In this document: positions 1 through 6,906 of the stretch, piece by piece | Numbering within the stretch: the stretch's first letter is position 1 | How the letters are laid out: each line of letters begins with the position of its first letter | Source of the DNA: Bordetella trematum | GTDB taxonomy: Bacteria > Pseudomonadota > Gammaproteobacteria > Burkholderiales > Burkholderiaceae_B | NCBI RefSeq assembly: GCF_900078335.1 | Contig: NZ_FKBR01000022.1 | Span: forward strand, 29,064 to 65,775 | Length of the DNA: 36,712 bases | Reading direction: 5' to 3' | The notes under the pieces: generated by a model | The model's input: the letters and a program-made list of their open reading frames with translations, nothing else | Told to the model about the DNA's origin: nothing | Databases searched by the model: none | Program-made: the position numbers and the translations under genes

Positions 1-1
1 G

Positions 2-172
2 GCGCGACTGGCAGCCGGCATGCCACTGGATGGGCCCCTGATGGCCGGCCTGCAGGCACTGCTGCCCCGTCTTCGCCGCGTGGCATCCACCCTCGACGCC
101 GGCGAGGCCATCGACCTGCTACGCGGAACCCAGATCAACGAAGCACGCAAGAAACTGGAGGCCAACTCATGA
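2..172 (+). CDS. C-terminal part of an unrecognised phage-region protein (cut by window edge)
   Basis: Frame 2 is open from the window edge to a TGA at 170-172 and gives about 56 residues ending in a charged helical stretch (RKKLEANS). Its stop overlaps the ATG of the next gene in an ATGA junction, the same tight packing seen along the rest of this run, so I take it as the end of a real gene. The start lies outside the window. The visible part is rich in Ala, Leu and Arg and shows no motif I recognise; no function is proposed. Its place at the head of a run of small prophage genes suggests an early-region phage protein. Confidence 0.55.
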   Translation, partial: ARLAAGMPLDGPLMAGLQALLPRLRRVASTLDAGEAIDLLRGTQINEARKKLEANS

Positions 173-1266
173 AGCAACAGATCATCAGCCTGCTGGAGCG
201 GGCGAAGGAAAACGGCAGGACGATTGGGGATGTGCTGGCCGAGGTGCGGGGCTTTTCCGACGGCTGGCAGCCGATAGCGACGGCGCCGAAGGGTGGAGCC
301 GAGATATGGGGCTTCAACGGCGAACAGGCCCGAATGCTTTGGTCCGAAGGCGAGCATTGGGCCCTTTGGGTATGGGCAGACTCGTCCTTGGCAGATATCG
401 ATCCATCCCCCGACCAGCCCACCCACTGGATGCCCCTCCCCGCAGCGCCCGGGGCTGAGGACAGCGCCAGCCGCCCCGCTGCCCCTGCCGCAGCCGAGCG
501 CGCCCCTGTGGACGATCTGCGGTCGGCGCTGGCTGGCCTGCTGGACTACGTTGACCGTACCACCTGCACGCACGAAGAGACGCACCGAGGCGGCGTCATC
601 TGGACTATTTGCGACGACTGCGGAAGGAAATGGGCCGATGATGAGGGTGGTTTCGTTCCTCACCAAGACGCGCCTGCCGTCGCCGCTGCCCGCGCCGCCC
701 TGGCAAGCGCCCCTGTAGCCGGGGAGGCACAGCCGGTGGCGTGGTTCATCGACTGGCCTGATGAGCCAGAGTTGGGGCACTACATTGCTGAATCGCCCGC
801 CGACAGTGGACGGAGCCGCCCGCTGATCTTCGCCGATGCTTCTCCCCAGGAAAGCACACCTGTTCCCGAAGATCCCGTGTATGCGTATCGCCGCAAAGGC
901 CTGGGCGATTTCGTGACCTGCGACCGAGAGCGATTCGACGAACTAAGCACCAAGCCGCGTTTATTCGAGACGCGCATTTTCTATGCCGCGCCCCAGGCCA
1001 GCCCTGCCGCAGACGGGCGGGATGCGCTGCCACCGCTCGATGAAAACTTGACACTGATTCTCGGACGGCCAAATTTCGCGTGCGCTCAACTCGCGCAGAT
1101 GCTCCGGGCCAGCGGCCAAACGATCAAACACCGCACAGAAGATGAACAGGCGGCCGTCATCTATTTCCTGCTGAGCGCATACCTCAAGCATGGGGCTGGA
1201 TGGGCAGACAAGGCATCCGAAGCTCTTGCCGCCATTGCCGCCCAGCAGGGCGAAGGGGGTGCGTGA
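169..1266 (+). CDS. Hypothetical phage protein, modular, with zinc-ribbon-like cysteines
   Basis: 365 residues, starting at the ATG that overlaps the previous stop (ATGA) and ending in a TGA that overlaps the next ATG. The protein is patchy. A short N-terminal helix is followed by a 'W-QPIATAPKGG' segment (about 33-43), a motif I know from small phage proteins. A Pro/Ala linker (92-112) follows, then a Cys/His cluster (C133, H135, H139, C148, C151) that could bind zinc. Further on is a 'QPVAWF' module near 190 and another Ala/Pro linker around 275. Such shuffled segments are common in prophages of Burkholderiales. No enzyme motif is seen and the function is unknown. It ends in AAQQGEGGA, the repeated junction tail described separately. 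Confidence 0.75.
   Translation: MKQQIISLLERAKENGRTIGDVLAEVRGFSDGWQPIATAPKGGAEIWGFNGEQARMLWSEGEHWALWVWADSSLADIDPSPDQPTHWMPLPAAPGAEDSASRPAAPAAAERAPVDDLRSALAGLLDYVDRTTCTHEETHRGGVIWTICDDCGRKWADDEGGFVPHQDAPAVAAARAALASAPVAGEAQPVAWFIDWPDEPELGHYIAESPADSGRSRPLIFADASPQESTPVPEDPVYAYRRKGLGDFVTCDRERFDELSTKPRLFETRIFYAAPQASPAADGRDALPPLDENLTLILGRPNFACAQLAQMLRASGQTIKHRTEDEQAAVIYFLLSAYLKHGAGWADKASEALAAIAAQQGEGGA
1237..1261 (+). repeat. Gene-junction repeat, copy 1
   Basis: A 25-base sequence identical to 1575-1599. It encodes the last residues of the upstream protein (AAQQGEGG) and at the same time carries the purine-rich GAAGGGGG that serves as ribosome-binding site for the next gene. Related but degenerate forms end the genes at 1798 and 2490. 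Confidence 0.8.
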
Positions 1267-1607
1267 TGGGCGTCAAAATCGAAGAATCCCTGGCCATGGA
1301 CGACTCATGCCAGGTCAAGTTCTGGGCGCGCGGGCACATTCCATGGGGCGGCTTCATTGAGGCCTTGGAACGCCACATTGACGAAAGCGGACGCGACATA
1401 CCTCATTGGGTAGTCGTCCAAGCCCCGGTATGCCAACTGTACCAGCGCTCTGTGCCGTATCGCGGCTCCACCGTCGGCGACACGCAATTTGTCCATCACG
1501 ACAAGCCTAGCCGGGGAGCGTACCCGGTGACAGTCATGGAGTTCTGGTTTCCGCTACACGCCCATCGGCCTCGCGCCGCCCAGCAGGGCGAAGGGGGTGG
1601 GGTATGA
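1266..1607 (+). CDS. Hypothetical phage protein, 113 aa
   Basis: I start at the ATG at 1266, which overlaps the previous stop by one base and has GAAGGGGG upstream. An upstream ATG in the same frame at 1200 lies inside the preceding gene and is less likely. The 113-residue product begins MGVKIEESLAMDD and holds several aromatic and histidine residues (HIPWGGF, FWFPLHAH), suggesting a small folded globular protein with no membrane segment. It ends RAAQQGEGGGV, the same tail as its upstream neighbour. Its stop overlaps the next start. I do not recognise the family. Confidence 0.7.
   Translation: MGVKIEESLAMDDSCQVKFWARGHIPWGGFIEALERHIDESGRDIPHWVVVQAPVCQLYQRSVPYRGSTVGDTQFVHHDKPSRGAYPVTVMEFWFPLHAHRPRAAQQGEGGGV
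1575..1599 (+). repeat. Gene-junction repeat, copy 2
   Basis: Identical over 25 bases to 1237-1261, used in the same reading frame at the end of a different gene, and again supplying the Shine-Dalgarno region of the following gene. Confidence 0.8.
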
Positions 1608-1798
1608 GCGACCGCGATTGGTATGTCCCGCCTTACCGGAATGCGTTTCTCTTGGGCTACAGGGCACAGCGCGTCAAATGGGCAGACTTCGCCGGCGTCT
1701 GCATGAGCCTTGATGGGAAGCGGTTCTGGACGCGCAACGCCGCTGAACGGCGCGCTGCCGAACTGAACGCCGCCCAGCAGCACAAGGGGGAAGCGTAA
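1604..1798 (+). CDS. Small hypothetical phage protein, 64 aa
   Basis: 64 residues from an ATG overlapping the previous stop (ATGA), with AAGGGGG upstream. The sequence is basic and aromatic (DWYVPPYRNAFLLGYRAQR) and ends in AAQQHKGEA, a degenerate version of the tail on the two upstream proteins. It is translationally coupled on both sides: its stop shares a base with the next ATG at 1798. No known domain is seen and the function is unknown. Confidence 0.65.
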   Translation: MSDRDWYVPPYRNAFLLGYRAQRVKWADFAGVCMSLDGKRFWTRNAAERRAAELNAAQQHKGEA

Positions 1799-2490
1799 TG
1801 GCAAACCTTACCGAAACCCAGTTCCTCAAGGACGTCGAATCGCACGTCATCGAGGTCATGCGCAATGACGGGGTCTACCGCCATATCCGCTTCCGCAAGC
1901 CCGGCACCATGTGCATGCACTTCGACCTGATCACCTGGCCGGGATACCTCTGCTACACGGGCGACATGGGCACATACGTGTTCAGCCGCCTCACGGATAT
2001 GTTCGAGTTCTTCCGCACTGATCGGGAATACGCCCAGCGGGCCGGACGCAGGCTGCCAGTCAATCTGTCGTACTGGTCGGAGAAATTGCAGGCTGTGGAC
2101 GGCGGCCGACGCAACGGCGCTGCCAAAGAGTTCAGCGCGGAAAAGATGCAGCGTGTGATTCGAGATACCCGCCTGCGCTGGATCCGGGACGCGCATGCCG
2201 ATTGCAGCCTCGACAAAGATCAACGGCGCGAGCTGTGGGAAGCGGTGGAGGACGATGTCCTAAGCCAGATCGAAGATAGCGAAGATTGCGCTTATGCCGC
2301 CGCCAGGGACTTTGCATGGCGCGCCATGCCTGGCGGCCGCCCCTGGGAGTTTCAGGATTTCTGGGAATACGACTTCACCGACTATACGCACCGATTCCGG
2401 TGGTGCTGCTTTGCACTGAGCTGGGGCATCGAAGTCTACGACTTAGCCAGTGCTGCCCCATCCAGCCAGGGCGAAGGAGAGGCAGCATGA
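1798..2490 (+). CDS. Hypothetical phage protein, 230 aa
   Basis: 230 residues, starting at an ATG that overlaps the previous stop (TAATG), with GGGGGAAG about 7 bases before it. The N-terminal part contains MCMHFDLITWPGYLCYTGDMGTYVF-like aromatic strands; the rest is acidic and helical with many Trp and Tyr residues. I recognise this as a type of protein seen in phages and prophages of Gram-negative bacteria, but no biochemical role is known to me. It ends SSQGEGEAA, a further degenerate form of the junction tail. Its stop overlaps the next start. Confidence 0.75.
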   Translation: MANLTETQFLKDVESHVIEVMRNDGVYRHIRFRKPGTMCMHFDLITWPGYLCYTGDMGTYVFSRLTDMFEFFRTDREYAQRAGRRLPVNLSYWSEKLQAVDGGRRNGAAKEFSAEKMQRVIRDTRLRWIRDAHADCSLDKDQRRELWEAVEDDVLSQIEDSEDCAYAAARDFAWRAMPGGRPWEFQDFWEYDFTDYTHRFRWCCFALSWGIEVYDLASAAPSSQGEGEAA

Positions 2491-2705
2491 CCCCCAACAC
2501 CAGCAACCCCGCGCTGGCAGACGCCGCCCTGACGGCCACCAACCTCTGGGGGCAAGTCTATCTCGGCTGCCGCTGGCTCTATGGAATCCCCCATCAAGCA
2601 GCTGACGCGGTAGCCGACGAGGCAGAAGAATCCTTTGAGGGCGACCTCTGTACAGGCCTGGACGATCTGCACTGGACCATCAACGAGATAGCGAGGGCAG
2701 ACTGA
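2487..2705 (+). CDS. Small hypothetical phage protein, 72 aa
   Basis: I choose the ATG at 2487, which overlaps the preceding TGA (ATGA) and follows GGCGAAGGAGAGG. A longer reading from 2286 would sit almost wholly inside the upstream gene. The 72 residues (starting MTPNTSNPALADAAL) form a mainly helical acidic protein with an aromatic stretch (LWGQVYLGCRWLYG). The stop at 2703-2705 overlaps the next ATG. No family is recognised. Confidence 0.6.
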   Translation: MTPNTSNPALADAALTATNLWGQVYLGCRWLYGIPHQAADAVADEAEESFEGDLCTGLDDLHWTINEIARAD

Positions 2706-2941
2706 TGACCCCCAGCCTCAGAAAGGTCATATTGGAAGACCCGCTCTACGCGGCGATCCAAATGCTGACCGAAGCAGCCGAAGAACTGCGCGCCTGCCAC
2801 ACCCTGACGCCCGGCGACTGGACCGGCGAGCCGGAAGCAAAGGCCCACTACGACCGAATCATGACCGTGGTGAACGGGCTGGAAAAGCTGCGCCAGGACA
2901 ACGAACACAGCGCCAACGCCGGCGCAACGAAGGAGAGTTGA
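2705..2941 (+). CDS. Small hypothetical phage protein, 78 aa
   Basis: 78 residues beginning MTPSLRKVILEDPLYAA, coupled to the upstream gene by a one-base overlap and followed after one base by the next start. The composition is acidic and helical throughout. It has no signal peptide, no membrane segment and no recognisable motif. Its place directly before an excisionase-like gene suggests an accessory early-region phage gene. Confidence 0.6.
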   Translation: MTPSLRKVILEDPLYAAIQMLTEAAEELRACHTLTPGDWTGEPEAKAHYDRIMTVVNGLEKLRQDNEHSANAGATKES

Positions 2942-2942
2942 G

Positions 2943-3182
2943 ATGATGACGTTGGAACCGGCCCAGCTCGAACGCATGCTCGAAGAGGCCGCCCGGCGAG
3001 GGGCGAACATGGCCATCGAAGACATGGTCTGCTACCACCTGCAGGATGCCTGCGACCGGCTGGGCATCAGTTACAACACGCTGCAGCGCCGCATCAAAGA
3101 GGGCAAAATCCGGCCCGTCGATGGTCGAATCACTGGCGCCGAGCTGCGCCGCTACCTATCCCAATCGCGCGGCGATGCTTGA
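2943..3182 (+). CDS. Excisionase-like helix-turn-helix protein
   Basis: 79 residues. The C-terminal half (about 33-73) reads as a winged helix-turn-helix of the MerR/AlpA/excisionase type: DACDRLGISYNTLQRRIKEG followed by a short wing and TGAELRRYLSQ. Proteins of this size and fold next to an integrase usually act as excisionase (directing Int towards excision) or as an early regulator. The start follows GAAGGAGAG closely; an ATG one codon downstream is also possible. Its last 27 bases overlap the end of the convergent integrase gene, so the two transcripts collide. The assignment comes from fold, size and neighbour. Confidence 0.7.
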   Translation: MMTLEPAQLERMLEEAARRGANMAIEDMVCYHLQDACDRLGISYNTLQRRIKEGKIRPVDGRITGAELRRYLSQSRGDA

Positions 3183-4139
3183 TGCGTGAGGGTTGTAATA
3201 GACAGCGGCATATCGTGGGTCTGCCCAGCCAAACATCTTGCATAGGTCGAGCAGATCCAGTTTCCTGGCAAGCATGGTCGCGGCAGTGTGCCGCGTGTCA
3301 TGCCAGGTAAAGCCCTCAAGGCCAGCGCGTTGCCGGTACTTCCTGAATAGCGCATCAAGGCTGGCAGTTTTCAAGCCAAACACCAGGGCATCGTCCCACC
3401 CTTCCATGCGTTTGACGATGCGCTTTGCCCGCGAAGATAGGGGCACGTCGCGCGGCCGCCCTGCCTTTGTCATCGGCAAGTGCACATGCTGGTCATGCAC
3501 ATTCGGCCAGGTCAACCCGCACAGCTCCCCTGCGCGCATCCCCGTGCGCAGCGCCAGCAGCATGCACATGGCCACCGCCTGCCCTGTGGATGCAACCCTG
3601 CCATTGCGGCGATGTCCCATTCCGCGCAGCAGTCGGCGGATCTCCCACCATTGAATCACTCGCTCGCGATGCTTGACCGCCTGCGGCTTGCGAATGTCGC
3701 GGCACGGGTTTTTATCAACCCAGCCCCATTCGAGCCTTGCCGCCTCGAACACCGACGACAGCAGTGTCAGCTCTCGCAGGACGGCGGCCGGCCCCACGCT
3801 GGCCCCACGCGCGTCGCGGAAGGTCGCAATGTGCTGGGCGGTGACCCTGGAAATGGGGAGATCGAGCGGGAGGCGATAGCTTTCAAATGCAGCAAGCCGG
3901 ATCTGTTCCCAGCGCTCGCCACGCTTCTGCGGCGATACCTCATCAGCATATTTCCGCAGGGCTTGCTGCAGCGTATGCTGCTCGCCCAGCGGCGTGGTTG
4001 CCTGATCTCGGATTTCGGCCTCGCGCCGCGCTGCCCATTCGACGGCCTCGCGCCGGGTGGGGAACACCTGGCTATCGCGTATGCCTTGGGTTTTGATCTG
4101 GGCTCTGTAGCCCTTCGCAGTCTTCTGGATGCTCGCCAT
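3156..4139 (-). CDS. int: Tyrosine-family site-specific integrase
   Basis: 327 residues with the normal lay-out of a phage or island integrase: an N-terminal AP2-like/arm-binding segment (about 1-45), a SAM-like core-binding domain (about 50-150) and a C-terminal catalytic domain. Catalytic residues are visible: R202 in LRTGMRAGE, K225 in MTKAGRPR, H280 and R283 in WHDTRH, W305 in GWADPRY (at the position often held by His), and Y314 as the likely nucleophile. The gene is complete. Its start lies 140 bases from the 3' end of tRNA-Leu(GAG), the usual arrangement for integration into a tRNA 3' end. It catalyses integration and, with the neighbouring excisionase-like protein, probably excision of the element that extends leftwards. 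Confidence 0.93.
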   Translation of the reverse strand: MASIQKTAKGYRAQIKTQGIRDSQVFPTRREAVEWAARREAEIRDQATTPLGEQHTLQQALRKYADEVSPQKRGERWEQIRLAAFESYRLPLDLPISRVTAQHIATFRDARGASVGPAAVLRELTLLSSVFEAARLEWGWVDKNPCRDIRKPQAVKHRERVIQWWEIRRLLRGMGHRRNGRVASTGQAVAMCMLLALRTGMRAGELCGLTWPNVHDQHVHLPMTKAGRPRDVPLSSRAKRIVKRMEGWDDALVFGLKTASLDALFRKYRQRAGLEGFTWHDTRHTAATMLARKLDLLDLCKMFGWADPRYAAVYYNPHASSIAARLG

Positions 4140-4183
4140 GTGGGGCCGATTGCGGGGCCAGAATGGGGCCGGAGACTGCGAAT

Positions 4184-4279
4184 TTTTGATAATCGGCAGT
4201 CAACGGGTTTCACTGACTGCCGCTATACCGTTGATTTTGATAGTTTTTGATTCTATACGATCAACAGTTTTCAATAACT
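4184..4279. other. Probable attachment-site arm region with repeats between int and tRNA-Leu
   Basis: This short AT-rich stretch stands out from the GC-rich surroundings. It holds three copies of TTTTGAT (4184-4190, 4235-4241, 4245-4251) and a perfect inverted repeat of nine bases (CGGCAGTCA at 4194-4202 and TGACTGCCG at 4214-4222, 11-base spacer). A weaker GTTGAT/ATCAAC pair lies at 4230-4235 and 4260-4265. In integrating elements this position carries integrase and excisionase arm sites and the int promoter, which would explain the repeats. The core crossover would be in the adjoining tRNA 3' end; its partner copy is not in this window. Confidence 0.5.
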
Positions 4280-4364
4280 TGGTGCCGACGGCGAGACTCG
4301 AACTCGCACAGCTTTCGCCACTACCCCCTCAAGATAGCGTGTCTACCAATTCCACCACGTCGGC
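4280..4364 (-). tRNA. tRNA-Leu (anticodon GAG)
   Basis: On the minus strand an 85-base cloverleaf can be drawn. The acceptor arms are GCCGACG and CGTCGGC. The D region is GTGGAATTGGTAGACAC, the anticodon stem is CTATC/GGTAG around the loop TTGAGGG (anticodon GAG), then come a long variable arm typical of Leu, the T arm with GTTCGAGTC, discriminator A and encoded CCA. It reads CUC and CUU codons. The gene is intact, as expected if the element restores the 3' end on integration. In many Burkholderiales this tRNA lies between secG and the nuo operon, which is not the case on its upstream side here. Confidence 0.95.
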
Positions 4365-4430
4365 TGGCTAGACCAGAAAGGCAGGCCTTTCTGTAAAGAC
4401 GCGCATTCTAGCACGTAAATCCTGCACATG

Positions 4431-4481
4431 AAAAGCGGCATCAGGCAGCAGGGGCCGGCAAGCACTCTGCCCGCCTGACGC
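4431..4481 (-). terminator. Possible terminator after the Bug receptor gene
   Basis: On the minus strand GCGTCAGGC (4473-4481) can pair with GCCTGATGC (4438-4446), eight of nine positions pairing Watson-Crick and one as G-T. The stem is followed by CGC and a run of four T. The 26-base loop is long and itself GC-rich. It sits 12 bases after the stop of the gene ending at 4493. Position is the main support. Confidence 0.4.
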
Positions 4482-4492
4482 GCTGTGCGGAT

Positions 4493-5482
4493 TTAGTTGA
4501 TCTGGAGGTCCACGGCCTTGACGACTTCGCCCCATTTGTTGACTTCGCTGCCCATGAAGGCCTTGAAGGTTTCGGGGGTGTTGGGCGGCGGCGGCGGCAG
4601 GAAGCCGTTGGCCTCGTAGTTGCTGATCATGCTGGCATCGTTATAGACCGCGTCGTTGATGGCGGTATTGAGCTTCTGCACGATCTCCGGCGGCGTGCCT
4701 GCCGGGGCAAAGACCCCGAACCAGGCAGCGACGTCAAAGCCAGGCACGCCCGACTCGGCGATGGTGGGGATGTCCTTGGCAAAGGGAACCCGCTCGGCCA
4801 TGGTGACCGCCAGGCCATTGAGCTTGCCGGAGCGCACCTGCGGCAGCAACGGCGGCATATTGTCGAAAATGGAGTTCACCTGGCCGCCGAGCAGGTCGGC
4901 GACAGCCGGGCCGCTGCCGCGATACGGCACGTGAAGCACATCGATACCGGTCTTGAGCTTGAATAGCTCGCAACCCAGGTGAGCCGAAGAACCGTTGCCC
5001 GGCGAAGCGCAGGTCAGCTGCCCGGGGTTCTTCTTTGCGTAGTCAATGTATTCCTGCACCGTCTTGACCGGCACGTCCGGGTTCACGACGAGGATATTCG
5101 GCACTACGTTGAGCATGGCCACCGGCTCAAGGTCCTTGACGGCGTCAAAGGACATCTTGGAGTACAGCGACTGATTGATGGCCGTCGAGATCGAACCGAC
5201 GAACAGGGTATAGCCGTCGGCCGGCGAACGCACCACGTTCTCAGCACCGATATTGCTATTGGCACCGGGCTTGTTTTCCACCACGAAGGTCTGACCCAGG
5301 GCCTTGCCCAGGCGCTCGGCGATCATGCGCGCACTGATATCAGTGGTGCCGCCCGGCGCATAGCCGACCACCAGGCGCACCGGCTTGTTGGGATAGGCAT
5401 CGGCCTGCGCCTGAACGGGAGAGATCGCGGCCATGGCCAGCGCGGCAGCCACGCCGGCGAGTTTGATCTGGTTTTTTTTCAT
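4493..5482 (-). CDS. Bug-family (tripartite tricarboxylate) periplasmic binding receptor
   Basis: 329 residues from the ATG at 5482, preceded by AGGAGG. An N-terminal Sec signal peptide ending near VQAQA (about residue 25) is followed by the Bug signature: YPNKPVRLVVGYAPGG-TTD, then ADGYTLF and the C-terminal VFAPAGTPPEIV. Bug proteins bind carboxylates or amides in the periplasm and deliver them to a TctA/TctB importer or to a sensor. No TctA or TctB lies here. It follows an alpha-hydroxy-acid oxidase gene by 73 bases on the same strand, so the two are probably co-transcribed. A hydroxy-acid ligand is therefore a reasonable guess, not a demonstrated one. Confidence 0.9.
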   Translation of the reverse strand: MKKNQIKLAGVAAALAMAAISPVQAQADAYPNKPVRLVVGYAPGGTTDISARMIAERLGKALGQTFVVENKPGANSNIGAENVVRSPADGYTLFVGSISTAINQSLYSKMSFDAVKDLEPVAMLNVVPNILVVNPDVPVKTVQEYIDYAKKNPGQLTCASPGNGSSAHLGCELFKLKTGIDVLHVPYRGSGPAVADLLGGQVNSIFDNMPPLLPQVRSGKLNGLAVTMAERVPFAKDIPTIAESGVPGFDVAAWFGVFAPAGTPPEIVQKLNTAINDAVYNDASMISNYEANGFLPPPPPNTPETFKAFMGSEVNKWGEVVKAVDLQIN

Positions 5483-5555
5483 GTTTCCTCCTGTAGGGAA
5501 AGAATGGCGCGCGTACGCGCCCTGTTGTTGTCGTGTTCGCGAGCGCCGATGCGCC

Positions 5556-6743
5556 TCAGGCAACCCGCCGCAGCGGCGCCTGCAGACCGATCGGCGCGAC
5601 CAGTTCAGGCGTGACATCCGCCAGATCCCGGCATCCCAGCAAGGCCATGTTGGTGGAGATTTCGCTGTGGAAGATACGCGCGACCTTGCGGATGCCTTCC
5701 ATGCCGCCGACCGCCGCGCCATAAAGCTGCGGCCTGCCGGTAAAGACCATGCGTGCACCCAACGCCACGGCCTTGAGCACATCGCTGCCGCGCCGGAATC
5801 CCCCGTCGACCATCACCGGAAAGCTGGGCGGCACTGCGGCCACTACGTCGGGCAGCGCCTGCAGGGGCGAGATACAGCCGTCGAGCTGACGCCCGCCATG
5901 ATTGGAGACGATCACGCCATCGGCACCCACGGCATGGGCGCGACGGGCATCGTCCGGATCCATGATGCCCTTGAGCACCAATTTGCCCGGCCACTGCTGG
6001 CGGATCCATTGAATATGCTCCCAGGAGAGCTTGTCGCGCTCTCCGCGAAAGCCATTGGGCGGATCCTGGGTAATGGGCGGGCCGATCTCTTCATACAGAT
6101 TGGCAAAGCGGGGCACGCCGCCGCCGAGCAGCGTGCGCATGAATACGTTCAGGCTCCAGCGCGGGTGCAGCATCCCGTCGAGCACCACGCTGGCGCTCAT
6201 CTTGAACGGCACGGTAAAGGCCAGGCGCTGCAGGTTCTCGCGGTTGGCCCCCACGCAGGTGTCGATGGTGATCACCAGCACCGGAATGGCCGCCTTGCGC
6301 AGGCGCGCCAGCAATTTGCCGATGCGCTCGGTATTGCCCGGCAGATAAGCCTGATACCAGCAACGATTGCCGGTGGCCTCTTGCAGCCGCTCCAGCGGCA
6401 CGCAGGACGCCCCGCTGATGATGAAGGGAATGTCGGCCTCCTGGGCCGCGCGCGCCAGCGCCAGATCGCATTCATGCATGACGATGGCGGAGAATCCGGT
6501 CGGCGCAAAGCCCACCGGCATGGCGTAATTTTCGCCGAACAGGTGCAGGGCACTGCTGCGTTCATCGACCACCCGCAGGCCGCGCGGCCGAAAGCCGATA
6601 TCGCGCATGGCGCGCAGGCTCTCATCCAGCGAGGCGCCATCTTCGGTGCCACCGCAGACATAGCCTTCCACGCAACGCGGCAGGATGCGGCGCGCCTCGC
6701 GTTCAAAGTCGCGCACCGACAGGCAACGGTCCAGGCGGCTCAT
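5556..6743 (-). CDS. FMN-dependent alpha-hydroxy-acid oxidase/dehydrogenase (LldD/Mdh family)
   Basis: 395 residues from the ATG at 6743, which follows a GGAGGGGG ribosome-binding site; an in-frame ATG 14 codons upstream lacks one. The family oxidises L-2-hydroxy acids (lactate, mandelate, glycolate) to 2-oxo acids using FMN in a TIM barrel. Visible marks are FAPTGFSAIVMHECD in the flavin-binding region, LVITIDT, the lysine in KLVLKGI, the active-site motif SNHGGRQLD with catalytic His, and VDGGFRRGSDVLKA plus GRP for phosphate binding. The substrate cannot be fixed from sequence. It is the first gene of a two-gene unit with the Bug receptor, which would feed it an imported hydroxy acid. The LysR gene just upstream on the same strand may regulate it. 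Confidence 0.88.
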   Translation of the reverse strand: MSRLDRCLSVRDFEREARRILPRCVEGYVCGGTEDGASLDESLRAMRDIGFRPRGLRVVDERSSALHLFGENYAMPVGFAPTGFSAIVMHECDLALARAAQEADIPFIISGASCVPLERLQEATGNRCWYQAYLPGNTERIGKLLARLRKAAIPVLVITIDTCVGANRENLQRLAFTVPFKMSASVVLDGMLHPRWSLNVFMRTLLGGGVPRFANLYEEIGPPITQDPPNGFRGERDKLSWEHIQWIRQQWPGKLVLKGIMDPDDARRAHAVGADGVIVSNHGGRQLDGCISPLQALPDVVAAVPPSFPVMVDGGFRRGSDVLKAVALGARMVFTGRPQLYGAAVGGMEGIRKVARIFHSEISTNMALLGCRDLADVTPELVAPIGLQAPLRRVA

Positions 6744-6906
6744 GCCCCCTCCCCCCGAGCGCCAGCGCAAACGCGGCAGCAACACGCAAAGGAGAGGCTC
6801 GTTATGGCGCTAACGGAATGATGAAACATGGCGGCAACAGCACAGACTGATAAACAGCCGCATGAAATCATGGACTTGCGTACGGGATCAAATGAAAAAT
6901 TTCGGC

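Noticed and set aside
1-4280. Second copy of the tRNA-Leu 3' end (other attachment site)
   Set aside because: None found within the window; it must lie further left if the element is complete.
5433-6821. Plus-strand open frame of 462 codons opposite the hydroxy-acid oxidase
   Set aside because: Composition (His, Arg, Gln rich) is that of a frame opposite a real gene; the minus strand carries clear family motifs.
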